Source: RYN-230 sp963837515 (GTDB lineage: Bacteria > Actinomycetota > Actinomycetes > Streptosporangiales > Streptosporangiaceae). Taken from it: a stretch of DNA of 64,000 nucleotides. The position numbers were made by a program, and so were the translations under genes. Shown one piece after another: positions 34,984 through 43,324 of the stretch; the stretch's first letter is position 1; each line of letters begins with the position of its first letter. The stretch covers positions 62,001-126,000 of the forward strand of contig CAWINT010000007.1 in the NCBI GenBank assembly GCA_963837515.1. The letters run 5' to 3'. Below the pieces are notes generated by a model. It did no database searches and was not told the origin of the DNA. It saw only the letters and a list, made by a program, of their open reading frames with translations.

Positions 34984-35918
34984 GTGTCCAACCGTGAGCT
35001 GGTGGTGCTCGGCACGGCGAGCCAGGCCCCGACCCGGGCCCGCAACCACAACGGCTACCTGCTGCGCTGGGACGGCGAAGGGATCCTGTTCGACCCGGGC
35101 GAGGGAACCCAGCGGCAGATGCTGTTCGCCGGGGTGACCGCCAGCCAGATCACCCGCATCTGCGTCACCCACTTCCACGGTGACCACTGCCTGGGCCTGC
35201 CCGGCGTACTCCAGCGGATGGCCCTGGACGGGGTGACCCGGCCGGTGGAGGTGTGCTACCCGGCCGCCAGCGCGGCGGTCTACCGCCGGCTGCGGCACGC
35301 CGCGCTGTTCCGGGACGTGCTGAACATCCGCGAGCGGCCGCTGGAGGCGGGCGGCGTGATCGCTACGGAGGGGCCGTTCGGCCTGGAAGCCCAGCCGCTG
35401 ACGCACAGCGTGCCCACCTTCGGTTACCGCCTGGTGGAACCGGACGGGCGGCGGATGCTGCCGGGCGAGCTGGCTGCCCGGGGGATCAGCGGCCCGGACG
35501 TGGGGCGGCTGCAGCGGGAGGGCCGGCTCCGGCCGGCGGCCGGGAGGTGACCCTGGCCGAGGTGAGCGAGCCCCGGCCCGGCCAGCGGTTCGCGTTCATC
35601 ATGGATACCGGGCTGTGCGACGCGGCGTTCGCCCTGGCCGAGCGGGCCGACATGCTCGTCTGCGAAGCCACCTTCGCCGACGCGGACGCCGCGCTGGCCC
35701 GCGCCTACCGGCACCTGACCGCCGGGCAGGCGGGCCGGATCGCCGCCGAGGCCGGGGCGCGGTTGCTCGTGCTGACCCACTTCTCCCAGCGCTACGACGC
35801 CGAGGACGGCCAGCGGCTGGCGGCCGAGGCGGCCAGCGCGTTCGGTGGCGACGTGGTGCTGGCCCGCGACCTGGCCCGGATTCCCGTCCCGCGCCGCTGC
35901 CCCGCCCCGCCCCGCTAA
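34984..35918 (+). CDS. rnz: Ribonuclease Z (tRNA 3' endonuclease), apparent frameshift
   Basis: Metallo-beta-lactamase fold endonuclease that removes 3' trailers from tRNA precursors. The first part holds LGTASQAPTRARNHNGYLLR and the zinc motif THFHGDHCLGLPG, plus LTHSVPTFGYR. The second part, in another frame, holds VTLAEVSEPRPGQRFAFIMD (metal aspartate) and VLTHFSQRY (metal histidine). The first frame stops at TGA 35548-35550. One missing base at about 35530-35540 joins them to 311 residues, the usual length. All metal ligands are kept, which argues for a sequence error. As the likely sole copy it should be essential. GTG 34984 is the start. Confidence 0.83.
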
Positions 35919-36979
35919 CCCGGCGTGGGCGGCTGCTCGACGGCGGGCTTGCGGTCCTTCTCGGCGTGGCCGCCGAACTCGCTGCGCAGCGCGGAGAGCA
36001 GCTTGTGGCTGAACTCTCCCAGGCCGCGGGACTCGAACCGCTCGATCAGCGCGGCGGTGATCACCGGGGCGGGCACGCCCTCGTCCACCGCGGCGATCAC
36101 CGTCCAGCGGCCCTCGCCCGAGTCGGACACGCGGCCCGCGAAGTTGTCCAGCCGCGGCGAGCGGGCCAGCGCGTCCGCGGTCAGGTCCATCAGCCAGGAG
36201 CTGATCACCGAGCCGCGCCGCCACACCTCGGCCACCTCGGCCACGTCGATGTCGTACTGGTAGTACTGCGGCTCGCGCAGCGGGGTGGTCTCCGCGTCCG
36301 GCGCCTCGACCTGGTCCATGCCGACGTTGGCGTGCTCGATGATGGACAGGCCCTCGGCGATCGCCGCCATCATCCCGTACTCGACCCCGTTGTGCACCAT
36401 CTTGACGAAGTGCCCCGCCCCGGCCGGGCCGCAGTGCAGGTACCCGTGCGGCGCGGTGCCGCCGCGGGTGCGGCCCGGCGTCGCCTCGGCGCTGCCCGAG
36501 CCGGGCGCGATGGTCTTGAAGATCGGGTCCAGCCGCCGGACCGGCCCGTCCTCACCGCCGATCATCAGGCAGAAGCCGCGCTCCAGCCCGTAGACGCCGC
36601 CGGAGGTGCCGACGTCGATGTAGTGCAGCTGCCGCGGCTGGAGGTGCCTGGCCCGGTCGATGTCGTCCCGGTAGTAGGTGTTGCCGCCGTCGATGACGAT
36701 GTCGCCGGGATCCAGCAGCCCGGCCACCTCCTCCAGCACCGGGCCGGTGACGGCGGCAGGCAGCATCAGCCACACCGCCCGTGGCTGCTCCAGCTTGGCC
36801 ACCAGGTCGGCGAGCGACGACGCCCCGGTCGCGCCCTCGCCTTCCAGCTGCTTCACGTGCTGCTCGGTGTGGTCGTACACGACACACCGGTGCCCGTCGT
36901 GCATCAGCCGCCGGACGAGGTTGGCGCCCATCCGGCCGAGCCCGACCATACCGAGCTGCGTGGGTGCGTCCGTAGTCAT
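35915..36979 (-). CDS. gnd: 6-phosphogluconate dehydrogenase, decarboxylating (short form)
   Basis: 354 residues. It oxidises 6-phosphogluconate to ribulose 5-phosphate and CO2 in the pentose phosphate pathway. Motifs: cofactor-binding LGMVGLGRMGANLVRRL, substrate loop IVIDGGNTYYRDDI, IDVGTSGGVYGLERGFCLMI, and the catalytic lysine region GPAGAGHFVKMVHNGVEYGM. The length fits the short YqeC/GntZ-type enzyme rather than the 470-residue form. The residue after the second strand is Asp (VVYDHTEQ), which favours NAD+ over NADP+. It starts 10 bp after the pgi stop, and the last four bases overlap the ribonuclease Z gene. With pgi it forms a sugar phosphate operon. Confidence 0.9.
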   Translation of the reverse strand: MTTDAPTQLGMVGLGRMGANLVRRLMHDGHRCVVYDHTEQHVKQLEGEGATGASSLADLVAKLEQPRAVWLMLPAAVTGPVLEEVAGLLDPGDIVIDGGNTYYRDDIDRARHLQPRQLHYIDVGTSGGVYGLERGFCLMIGGEDGPVRRLDPIFKTIAPGSGSAEATPGRTRGGTAPHGYLHCGPAGAGHFVKMVHNGVEYGMMAAIAEGLSIIEHANVGMDQVEAPDAETTPLREPQYYQYDIDVAEVAEVWRRGSVISSWLMDLTADALARSPRLDNFAGRVSDSGEGRWTVIAAVDEGVPAPVITAALIERFESRGLGEFSHKLLSALRSEFGGHAEKDRKPAVEQPPTPG

Positions 36980-36989
36980 GCGGGTTCTC

Positions 36990-38618
36990 CTAGCTCTTGA
37001 GGTGGCGGTAGCGCCGGATCAGGGTGTTGGTGGAGGAGTCGTGGCACAGCTCGGGCTCGGCCGCCGAAGCCAGCTCCGGGAGGATCGCCTGGGCCAGCAC
37101 CTTGCCGAGCTCCACGCCCCACTGGTCGAAGGAGTCGATGTCCCAGATGACGCCCTGGGTGAACACGCTGTGCTCGTACAGCGCGACCAGGGTGCCGAGC
37201 AGCCGGGGGGTGAGCAGCTCGGCCAGCAGCACGTTGCTCGGCCGGTTGCCGGGCATGACCCGGTGCGGCACTACGTCCGGCGGGGTGCCCTCGGCCCGCA
37301 CCTCCTCTTCGGTCTTGCCGAAGGCCAGCGCCTGGGCCTGGGCGAACACGTTGGACGTCAGGATGTCGTGGTGGTCGCCCAGCGGGTTGAGGCTCCGGCC
37401 GAACCCGATCAGGTCCACCGGGATCAGCTTGGTGCCCTGGTGCAGCAGCTGGTAGAAGCTGTGCTGCCCGTTGGTGCCCGGCTCGCCCCAGTACACCGCG
37501 CCGGTCTGGTAGTCGACCCGGGTCCCGTCCAGCGTGACGCTCTTGCCGTTGGATTCCATGGTGAGCTGCTGCAGGTAGGCCGGGAAGCGCTTGAGGTACT
37601 GCTCGTACGGCAGCACCGCGTAGCTCTGCGCGTCGAAGAAGTCGCCGTACCAGACGTTGAGCAGCGCGTGCAGCACCGGCAGGTTGCGGTCCAGCGGGGT
37701 GGTGCGGAAGTGCTCGTCCATCTCGTGAAAGCCGGCCAGCAGGTCGCCGAAGTGCTCCGGGCCGATCGCGACCATGGTGGACAGCCCGATCGCCGAGTCC
37801 ATCGAGTACCGGCCGCCGACCCAGTCCCAGAAGCCGAACATGTTCGCGGTGTCGATGCCGAACTCGGCGACCCGCTGCGCGTTGGTGGACACCGCCACGA
37901 AGTGGCGGGCTATCGCGTCCGCGCTGCCCAGCTGACCGACGACCCAGTCCCGGGCGGAATGCGCGTTGGTCAGCGTCTCCAGCGTGCCGAACGTCTTCGA
38001 TGAAATGATGAACACCGTTTCCTCGGCGTTCAGGTCCCGGGTGGCCTCGACGAAGTCGGTTGAATCCACATTGGACACGAAACGGAAGGTCAGGTCGCGG
38101 CGGGTGTAGTGGCGCAGCGCCTCGTACGCCATCACCGGGCCCAGATCGGAGCCGCCGATACCGACGTTGACCACGTTCCTGATCGCTTTGCCGGTGTAGC
38201 CCTTCCACTCGCCGGAGCGGACGCGCCGGGCGAAGTCCGCCATCCGGTCCAGTACCTGGTGCACCTGGGGGACCACGTCGGCGCCGGCGACGACCAGCGA
38301 GCTGCCCCGGGGCATCCGCAGCGCCACGTGCAGCACGGACCGGTGCTCGGAGACGTTGATCGGCTCGCCGCGGAACATGGCGTCCCGGCGCTCCTCCAGG
38401 CCGCATTCGGTGGCCAGCTGCCGCAGCAGGCCCAGGGTCTCGCCGGTGACCCGGTTCTTGGAGTAGTCCAGGTACAGCCCGGCGCCCTCGGCACTGAGGC
38501 GCGCGCCGCGGTCCGGTTCGGCGGCGAACAGTTCGCGCAGGTGCCGCCCGCCGATCTCGTGGTGGTGCTGCTCCAGTGCCTTCCAGGCTGGGCGCTGGCG
38601 AAGGGGAGTAGTCGGCAT
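36990..38618 (-). CDS. pgi: Glucose-6-phosphate isomerase
   Basis: 542 residues. It interconverts glucose 6-phosphate and fructose 6-phosphate. Signature blocks: NVGIGGSDLGPVMAYEAL, FIISSKTFGTLETLTNA, the region GGRYSMDSAIGLSTMVAIG, catalytic glutamate in WGEPGTNGQHSFYQLLHQG, and FDQWGVELGKVLA. Only the ATG at 38618 makes sense: GGAGG lies 10 nt upstream and family similarity begins at MPTTPLRQRPAW. The frame is open much further upstream by chance. It lies upstream of gnd with a 10-bp gap, so both flow carbon between glycolysis and the pentose phosphate route. Confidence 0.95.
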   Translation of the reverse strand: MPTTPLRQRPAWKALEQHHHEIGGRHLRELFAAEPDRGARLSAEGAGLYLDYSKNRVTGETLGLLRQLATECGLEERRDAMFRGEPINVSEHRSVLHVALRMPRGSSLVVAGADVVPQVHQVLDRMADFARRVRSGEWKGYTGKAIRNVVNVGIGGSDLGPVMAYEALRHYTRRDLTFRFVSNVDSTDFVEATRDLNAEETVFIISSKTFGTLETLTNAHSARDWVVGQLGSADAIARHFVAVSTNAQRVAEFGIDTANMFGFWDWVGGRYSMDSAIGLSTMVAIGPEHFGDLLAGFHEMDEHFRTTPLDRNLPVLHALLNVWYGDFFDAQSYAVLPYEQYLKRFPAYLQQLTMESNGKSVTLDGTRVDYQTGAVYWGEPGTNGQHSFYQLLHQGTKLIPVDLIGFGRSLNPLGDHHDILTSNVFAQAQALAFGKTEEEVRAEGTPPDVVPHRVMPGNRPSNVLLAELLTPRLLGTLVALYEHSVFTQGVIWDIDSFDQWGVELGKVLAQAILPELASAAEPELCHDSSTNTLIRRYRHLKS

Positions 38619-38650
38619 CTGCTCAGTCCTCCAGGCGGTCAGCGGGGCGG

Positions 38651-38690
38651 CGGTGCGGTCTTCCCGGGATCGGTGCGGTCTTCCCGGGAT
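38651..38690. repeat. Exact 20-bp tandem duplication upstream of pgi
   Basis: CGGTGCGGTCTTCCCGGGAT occurs twice in direct succession (38651-38670 and 38671-38690). It lies 33-72 bp upstream of the pgi start, in the leader or promoter. Confidence 0.85.
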
Positions 38691-38734
38691 CAACGTAGCG
38701 CCCGGGGGCGGACGGCTCCCGGGCCCCCCGCTGC

Positions 38735-38762
38735 GTTGCCCTGGGCACGTGCCCAGGGCAAC
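38735..38762. promoter_or_regulatory. 28-bp perfect palindrome between pgi and the NRDE gene
   Basis: GTTGCCCTGGGCAC (38735-38748) is followed without spacer by its exact complement GTGCCCAGGGCAAC (38749-38762). It sits in the divergent intergenic region. A perfect dyad of this length suggests a high-affinity operator, or a cruciform/terminator element. Confidence 0.65.
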
Positions 38763-38939
38763 CGAGCCTCGCCCGCGAATACCCCGCCGGACGGCCTGGA
38801 AAACAATGGCCGGATGGCTTCCGCCGCCGCCGGAACCGGGGAGCAGCCCGCTGACGCTGAGCAGATGCACCGGCTGGGCGGACGCCCGGCGGCCCGGCGG
38901 GCAGGCCGCGGGATGCTGCCGGGAGGTAACGTCACAGAC

Positions 38940-39797
38940 GTGTGCCTGCTGATCGCCTTGTCCCGGGTGGTACCCGGGGTGCCGTTGCTCGTCGCCGCCA
39001 ACCGGGACGAGCGCTACGAGCGCCCGGCTGAGCCGATCACCGTGCTGCGGGATCACGGCCCGCGGATACTCGGCGGCCGGGACCACGTGGCCGGCGGGAC
39101 CTGGCTGGCGGTCAACGAGCATGGCGTGGTGGCGGGGCTGACCAACCAGCCGTCCGGGCCCCGGGACCCGTCCCGGCGGTCCCGGGGTGCTCTGCCGCTG
39201 GCCTTCGCGGCCTATCCGGGCGCGGCGACCGCGGTGGCCGCGGTGGTCCCGCGGCTCCGCCCGGCCGACTACAACCCGTGCTGGCTGCTGGTGGGGGACC
39301 GCGACACGCTGTTCTCCGTCGACCTGACCGGTGGGGACGAGCCGGCCACCGAGGAACTCGGGCCGGGCTGCTACGTGCTGGAGAACGTGCCGCTGCACCG
39401 CCGCTCCGCGAAGCAGCGGCGGGTCACCGCCCTGCTCGGCGAGCCCGGCGGCGCCCCGGCCGGGCCGACGATGGCCCGGCTGGCCCAGGTGCTGCGCGAC
39501 CACGAGCCCGCGGGCGGGCCGCAGACGGCCCGGCCCGGCGAGCCGCCGCTGCCTGCTGCGCTGTCGGCCGCGTGCGTGCACCTGGATGGGTACGGCACCC
39601 GGTCGGCCATGATCGTCGGCGTTGCCGCGCCCGCATCGGCGCGGCCGTCGGTCCAGGTGACTCCCGGGCCGCCGTGCTGCACCGCCCTGCGGGACGAGAG
39701 CGGCCGGTGGGCCGGCGTGGCCGCGGGGCAGCGCGGGGACGGCGGGCCGCGGCCGGGCGCGCTCACGGCTGATCTGGGGATTCGCGATGATTGCTAG
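38940..39797 (+). CDS. NRDE (TANGO2-like) family protein
   Basis: 285 residues of the NRDE family, named after the motif Asn-Arg-Asp-Glu seen here in VAANRDERYERPA. The start at GTG 38940 places cysteine at position 2 (MCLLIALSRV), the expected N-terminal nucleophile of this Ntn-hydrolase-like fold. Further blocks are ILGGRDHVAGGTWLAVNEHG and GVVAGLTNQPSG. Eukaryotic TANGO2 is linked to heme and lipid handling; the bacterial role is unknown. It is divergent from pgi. A 34-aa gene follows 30 bp downstream. Confidence 0.86.
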   Translation: MCLLIALSRVVPGVPLLVAANRDERYERPAEPITVLRDHGPRILGGRDHVAGGTWLAVNEHGVVAGLTNQPSGPRDPSRRSRGALPLAFAAYPGAATAVAAVVPRLRPADYNPCWLLVGDRDTLFSVDLTGGDEPATEELGPGCYVLENVPLHRRSAKQRRVTALLGEPGGAPAGPTMARLAQVLRDHEPAGGPQTARPGEPPLPAALSAACVHLDGYGTRSAMIVGVAAPASARPSVQVTPGPPCCTALRDESGRWAGVAAGQRGDGGPRPGALTADLGIRDDC

Positions 39798-39827
39798 GAT
39801 CCCGCTCAAGACGACAGGGCGGTGGCG

Positions 39828-39932
39828 ATGGTCAACCTGCTGATTGCCGGTGCACTCCTGATCTTCATCGTGGCGGTCCTCGTCACGCTGAAGCGGGTGG
39901 AGCGGCGCCGCGAACGCAAACCGGGTGAGTGA
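39828..39932 (+). CDS. 34-aa single-pass membrane microprotein
   Basis: ATG 39828 opens MVNLLIAGALLIFIVAVLVT, a membrane helix, followed by a strongly basic tail LKRVERRRERKPGE and TGA. GGGCGG precedes the start. The architecture, one helix with positive residues on the cytoplasmic side, is that of many bacterial membrane regulators of transporters. It follows the NRDE gene by 30 bp and may be cotranscribed. Confidence 0.5.
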   Translation: MVNLLIAGALLIFIVAVLVTLKRVERRRERKPGE

Positions 39933-40156
39933 TCCGCGGATCCAGACCCGCCGCCAGGGCCTGGCCGGTCTGCTCTACGCGGAATTCTTTCGCACTGGCC
40001 CGGGCGGATGGGCGGGACACCGTCTCCGCCGTCACCGCGCCGGGCAACGCCGGATCCATCCGTTTCCACGAGTCGCTGGGATTCACCGTCACCGGGCCGC
40101 TGCGGGACTATGACGGCCCCGGCCGGGAGATCGTCCTGTTCCGGCGAGAGCTGTAG
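39933..40156 (+). pseudogene. GNAT acetyltransferase fragment with frameshift
   Basis: A motif-A-like stretch DPRIQTRRQGLAGLLYAEFF is read in one frame, and the following ARADGRDTVSAVTAPGNAGS then IRFHESLGFTVTGP in the next frame (stop at 40156). Together they form the C-terminal half of a GNAT enzyme. The N-terminal half is absent: just upstream lies the microprotein. One base change near 39990 shifts the frame. It is a degraded remnant. Confidence 0.65.
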
Positions 40157-40479
40157 CGGCCCTTCGCTGCGTGGCCCGCCCACGGGGTGTGGCGCCAGCA
40201 GATCGCACCCGGGAACCGCCCGGCCGGGGTGCATACCGCCCGAATCGCCATTCCCGCCATATCTGCGCCGATACCCGGAATGGCCGGGGTAGCGATGGCT
40301 CTGCCTGGAGATGGGCAAAACTTTTTTTAGCTACTTAGTGTAGTCCCTATGTTGCGCTGGGTAGTGGAACTTTTGCCGCGTGCCAATCGGGAGTGGCCAG
40401 ACAACTCTGGTTCAGCCGGACGGGGCGTGGCCACCGGGGGGACTTAGCCGCAAGGGGCCGCGGCCACAGGGGGATTCTC
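40157..40479. other. Intergenic region with inverted repeat
   Basis: No gene seen. An AT-rich patch (40315-40360) contains GGCAAAA (40314-40320), and its complement TTTTGCC appears at 40371-40377, with a T-run in between. It may be a promoter or regulator site for the acyltransferase gene that starts at 40480. Confidence 0.45.
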
Positions 40480-42519
40480 ATGCCGGAACCGGTACGTTCC
40501 GGCCAGCGCTACATGCCGGGGCTGGATGGCCTTCGCGCGCTGGCCGTCCTAGCCGTCATCGCCTTTCACGAACAACTCGGGTGGGCCCCGGGCGGCCTGC
40601 TGGGCGTCGGGGTGTTCTTCACGCTGAGCGGATACCTGATCAGCGACCTGCTGCTGGGGCAATGGGCGGCCACCCGTCGGCTGGCGCTGGGCGATTTCTG
40701 GCTGCGCCGGGCCCGCCGGCTGCTGCCCGCCCTGTTCGTCATGCTGGCGGTGGTGACCGCCTGGGTCACCGTCGCCAGCCCGTCCCGGCTGGCCAGCCTG
40801 CGCGGGGCGGTGGCCGCGGCCGCCACGTACTGGAGCAACTGGTACTACATCGGGACGCACAGCTCGTACTTCGCCCGGTTCGCGCCGCCCGGGCCGTTCG
40901 ACCATCTCTGGTCGCTCGCCGTGGAGGAGCAGTTCTATCTGGTGTGGCCGTGGCTCCTGCTGGCCGGCCTGTTCTTCCTGCGCGGCCGGCGGGCCAGTGC
41001 GGTGCGCTGGCTGGCGCTGCCGACGCTCGCGCTGGCCGCCGGGTCCGCGGTCCTGATGCTGCGGCTGTATCACCCGGGAGTGGATCCGACCCGGGTTTAC
41101 GAAGGCTCCGACACGCGGGCGTGCGGCCTGCTCATCGGGGCGGCGCTGGCCATGCTGTGGCCCAGCCGCGGGGTGGCGGCGGCGATCGGCCGGCGGAGCC
41201 GGTTCCTGCTCGACGGGGTAGGCCTGGCCGGCCTGGTGGTGATCGGGCTGATGATCTGGCGGACCGGCCAGTACTCGCCCTTCCTGTACCGGGGCGGCCT
41301 GGTGGTGCTGTCGCTGGCCACCGCCGGGGTGGTGGCGGCGGCGGCCGGGGCGGGCACCGTGGTCGGGGTGGCGCTTGGCTGGCGGCCGCTGCGCTGGATC
41401 GGCGTCCGGTCCTACGGCATCTACCTCTGGCACTACCCGGTGATCGTGCTGACCTCACCGGCCAACGCCACCGAGAACCTGCCCCGGGCAGCGGCCCAGG
41501 TCGCGGCGAGCATCGGCATCGCCGCGCTGTCCTGGCGGTTCGTCGAGGAGCCGATCCGCCACGGCGCGCTGGGGCGGCTGTGGCACCGGCTGCGCGCCCA
41601 GCCGGCCTGGCGGCCTGAGCCTGCCGCGCTGACCAGCTGGGCCGCGGTCACCGGCGGCGCCGCCGTGGTCGCCTTGGCCTGCGCCGGGCTGAGCGGTGCG
41701 GTCCGGGTCCCGGTCGGCAGCGACAGCGCGCTCGCCTCCGGCTCGGTGCTGCCGCCAGCGCCGGGGCAGGGCAATTCGGGCAGTTCCGGGTCCGTGGGCT
41801 CCGTGGGCCCGGCCTCCGCCCCGGCTGGCCCGGCCGGGAAAGGCGGCACCGGCCGGGCCAGCGGAACGGGGGCCGGGGGAACGGTGGCCAGTGGGCCGCC
41901 GCGGACCTCCTGCCAGGCCGTGACGCACATCGGCGACTCGACGTCGGAGGGCCTGGTCTCGCCCGACTACCTGCCCAGGCCGGCGCAGCGGATCACCGCG
42001 CAGTACCAGGACGTGGGCGTCCGCTCGGTCCGGTACGACATCTCCGGGGCCCGGTCGGTGGTGGAGGTGCTGCCAGGGCAGACCAACGGCTTCGACGCGG
42101 CCCGGGCCATCTACGGCGGCGGGTTCCGCGGCTGCTGGGTGATCGCGCTCGGCACCAATGACACCGCGGACGTGGCCGTCGGCTCCAACGTGGGGCTGAA
42201 GGCCAGGATCGCCCGGATGATGACCGCCACCCGCGGCGAGCCGGTGATGTGGGTGAACCTCCGGTCCCTGCTGGCCACCGGGCCGTACTCCGAGGCGCAC
42301 ATGCTCACCTGGGACAACACGCTGCTGCAGATGTGCGCCAAGTACCCCAACATGCGGGTGTACAACTGGGCCGCGGTGGCGCGGCCCAAGTGGTACATCT
42401 CCGACGGCATCCACTTCACCTCGGCCGGCTACGCCGTCCGGGCCAGGCTGATCGCCCAGGCGCTGGCCCGGGCGTTCCCCGCCACGGGCCAGCGCACCGG
42501 CTGCCTCATCGACTCCTGA
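40480..42519 (+). CDS. Acyltransferase 3 (OafA/YrhL type) fused to SGNH hydrolase domain
   Basis: 679 residues. Residues 10-380 are the ten-helix acyltransferase-3 domain: MPGLDGLRALAVLAVIAFHE with the catalytic-type histidine, FFTLSGYLISDLLL, FWLRRARRLLPALFVM and WSLAVEEQFYLVWPWLLLAG. A Gly/Ser/Pro-rich linker follows. The C-terminal 200 residues are an extracellular SGNH domain with the nucleophile serine in HIGDST, the GTND block, and the His in SDGIHFTSAG. Such fusions O-acetylate exported polysaccharide or peptidoglycan. GGGGGA lies before ATG 40480. The acceptor glycan is unknown. Confidence 0.9.
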   Translation: MPEPVRSGQRYMPGLDGLRALAVLAVIAFHEQLGWAPGGLLGVGVFFTLSGYLISDLLLGQWAATRRLALGDFWLRRARRLLPALFVMLAVVTAWVTVASPSRLASLRGAVAAAATYWSNWYYIGTHSSYFARFAPPGPFDHLWSLAVEEQFYLVWPWLLLAGLFFLRGRRASAVRWLALPTLALAAGSAVLMLRLYHPGVDPTRVYEGSDTRACGLLIGAALAMLWPSRGVAAAIGRRSRFLLDGVGLAGLVVIGLMIWRTGQYSPFLYRGGLVVLSLATAGVVAAAAGAGTVVGVALGWRPLRWIGVRSYGIYLWHYPVIVLTSPANATENLPRAAAQVAASIGIAALSWRFVEEPIRHGALGRLWHRLRAQPAWRPEPAALTSWAAVTGGAAVVALACAGLSGAVRVPVGSDSALASGSVLPPAPGQGNSGSSGSVGSVGPASAPAGPAGKGGTGRASGTGAGGTVASGPPRTSCQAVTHIGDSTSEGLVSPDYLPRPAQRITAQYQDVGVRSVRYDISGARSVVEVLPGQTNGFDAARAIYGGGFRGCWVIALGTNDTADVAVGSNVGLKARIARMMTATRGEPVMWVNLRSLLATGPYSEAHMLTWDNTLLQMCAKYPNMRVYNWAAVARPKWYISDGIHFTSAGYAVRARLIAQALARAFPATGQRTGCLIDS

Positions 42520-42526
42520 GCCGCCG

Positions 42527-43324
42527 CTAGACCCGCGCGGTGTCCTGGCGGAACCGCCAGACCGCACCGCCGGCGAAGATGACCAGCCAGGCCAGGGTGT
42601 TCAGCACCCAGCCGGGCTGAACCCCCTGGCCGCGCAGCGGAGCGTGGACCAGCCCGTTGAGCCCGTACAGCGGGGTGTACTCGGCCAGCGTCTGCAGCGC
42701 GTGCGGGAACTGGCTGAGCGGGATGAACAGCCCGCCACCGAAGGAGAAGATGAGCAGGGCGAACGACAGGATCTGCATGACGTTCTCGGTCGGCAGCAGG
42801 TAGCCCATGAACAGGCCGAACGCGGCGAACAGCAGCGAGCCGACCCAGACGCACAGCCCGGTGACGACCCAGAGGCCGGCCGGCATGCTGGCCTTGTTGG
42901 TCAGCGCGCCGACGACGTACAGCGCCGCCACCGAGCCGGCCCCGAGCACCATCGCGGTCGCCATCTTGATGGCGACGTAGGCCACCGGCCTGAGCGGCGT
43001 GATCCGCAGCTGCCGGCTCCAGCCCAGGGCCCGCTCGACCGACACCATGGCGCCGCCGGCCGTGGTGGCCAGCACCGCGCCGTACAGCGCCATGCTGACC
43101 ATGATGGCGGCGGCCACGTTGCCCCGCCCATCGGCCGCACTGGCGTACTCCCGGTTCAGCCCGAAGATGAGGAACAGCACGACCGGCGTCACCATCGTGA
43201 ACAGCAGCGTTCGCCGGTTCCGCAGCATCCGGCGGATCTCCAGCCGCAGCAGGGTGAGGTTGAACCCGCCGAGGCCCGGCGCGCGCCGGCCGGCCAGTTC
43301 CTGGGGGACAGCGGTCGTGGTCAT
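42527..43324 (-). CDS. ABC-2 type transporter permease
   Basis: 265 residues with six membrane segments. The N-terminal LLRLEIRRMLRNRRTLLFTM leads into the first helix, typical for DrrB-type ABC-2 permeases. Helices include LWVVTGLCVWVGSLLFAAFG and ALLIFSFGGGLFIPLSQFP. Its start overlaps the ATPase stop by four bases (43321-43324), so it is the second gene of a coupled pair. The substrate is unknown; the family exports drugs, lipids or polysaccharides. Confidence 0.88.
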   Translation of the reverse strand: MTTTAVPQELAGRRAPGLGGFNLTLLRLEIRRMLRNRRTLLFTMVTPVVLFLIFGLNREYASAADGRGNVAAAIMVSMALYGAVLATTAGGAMVSVERALGWSRQLRITPLRPVAYVAIKMATAMVLGAGSVAALYVVGALTNKASMPAGLWVVTGLCVWVGSLLFAAFGLFMGYLLPTENVMQILSFALLIFSFGGGLFIPLSQFPHALQTLAEYTPLYGLNGLVHAPLRGQGVQPGWVLNTLAWLVIFAGGAVWRFRQDTARV

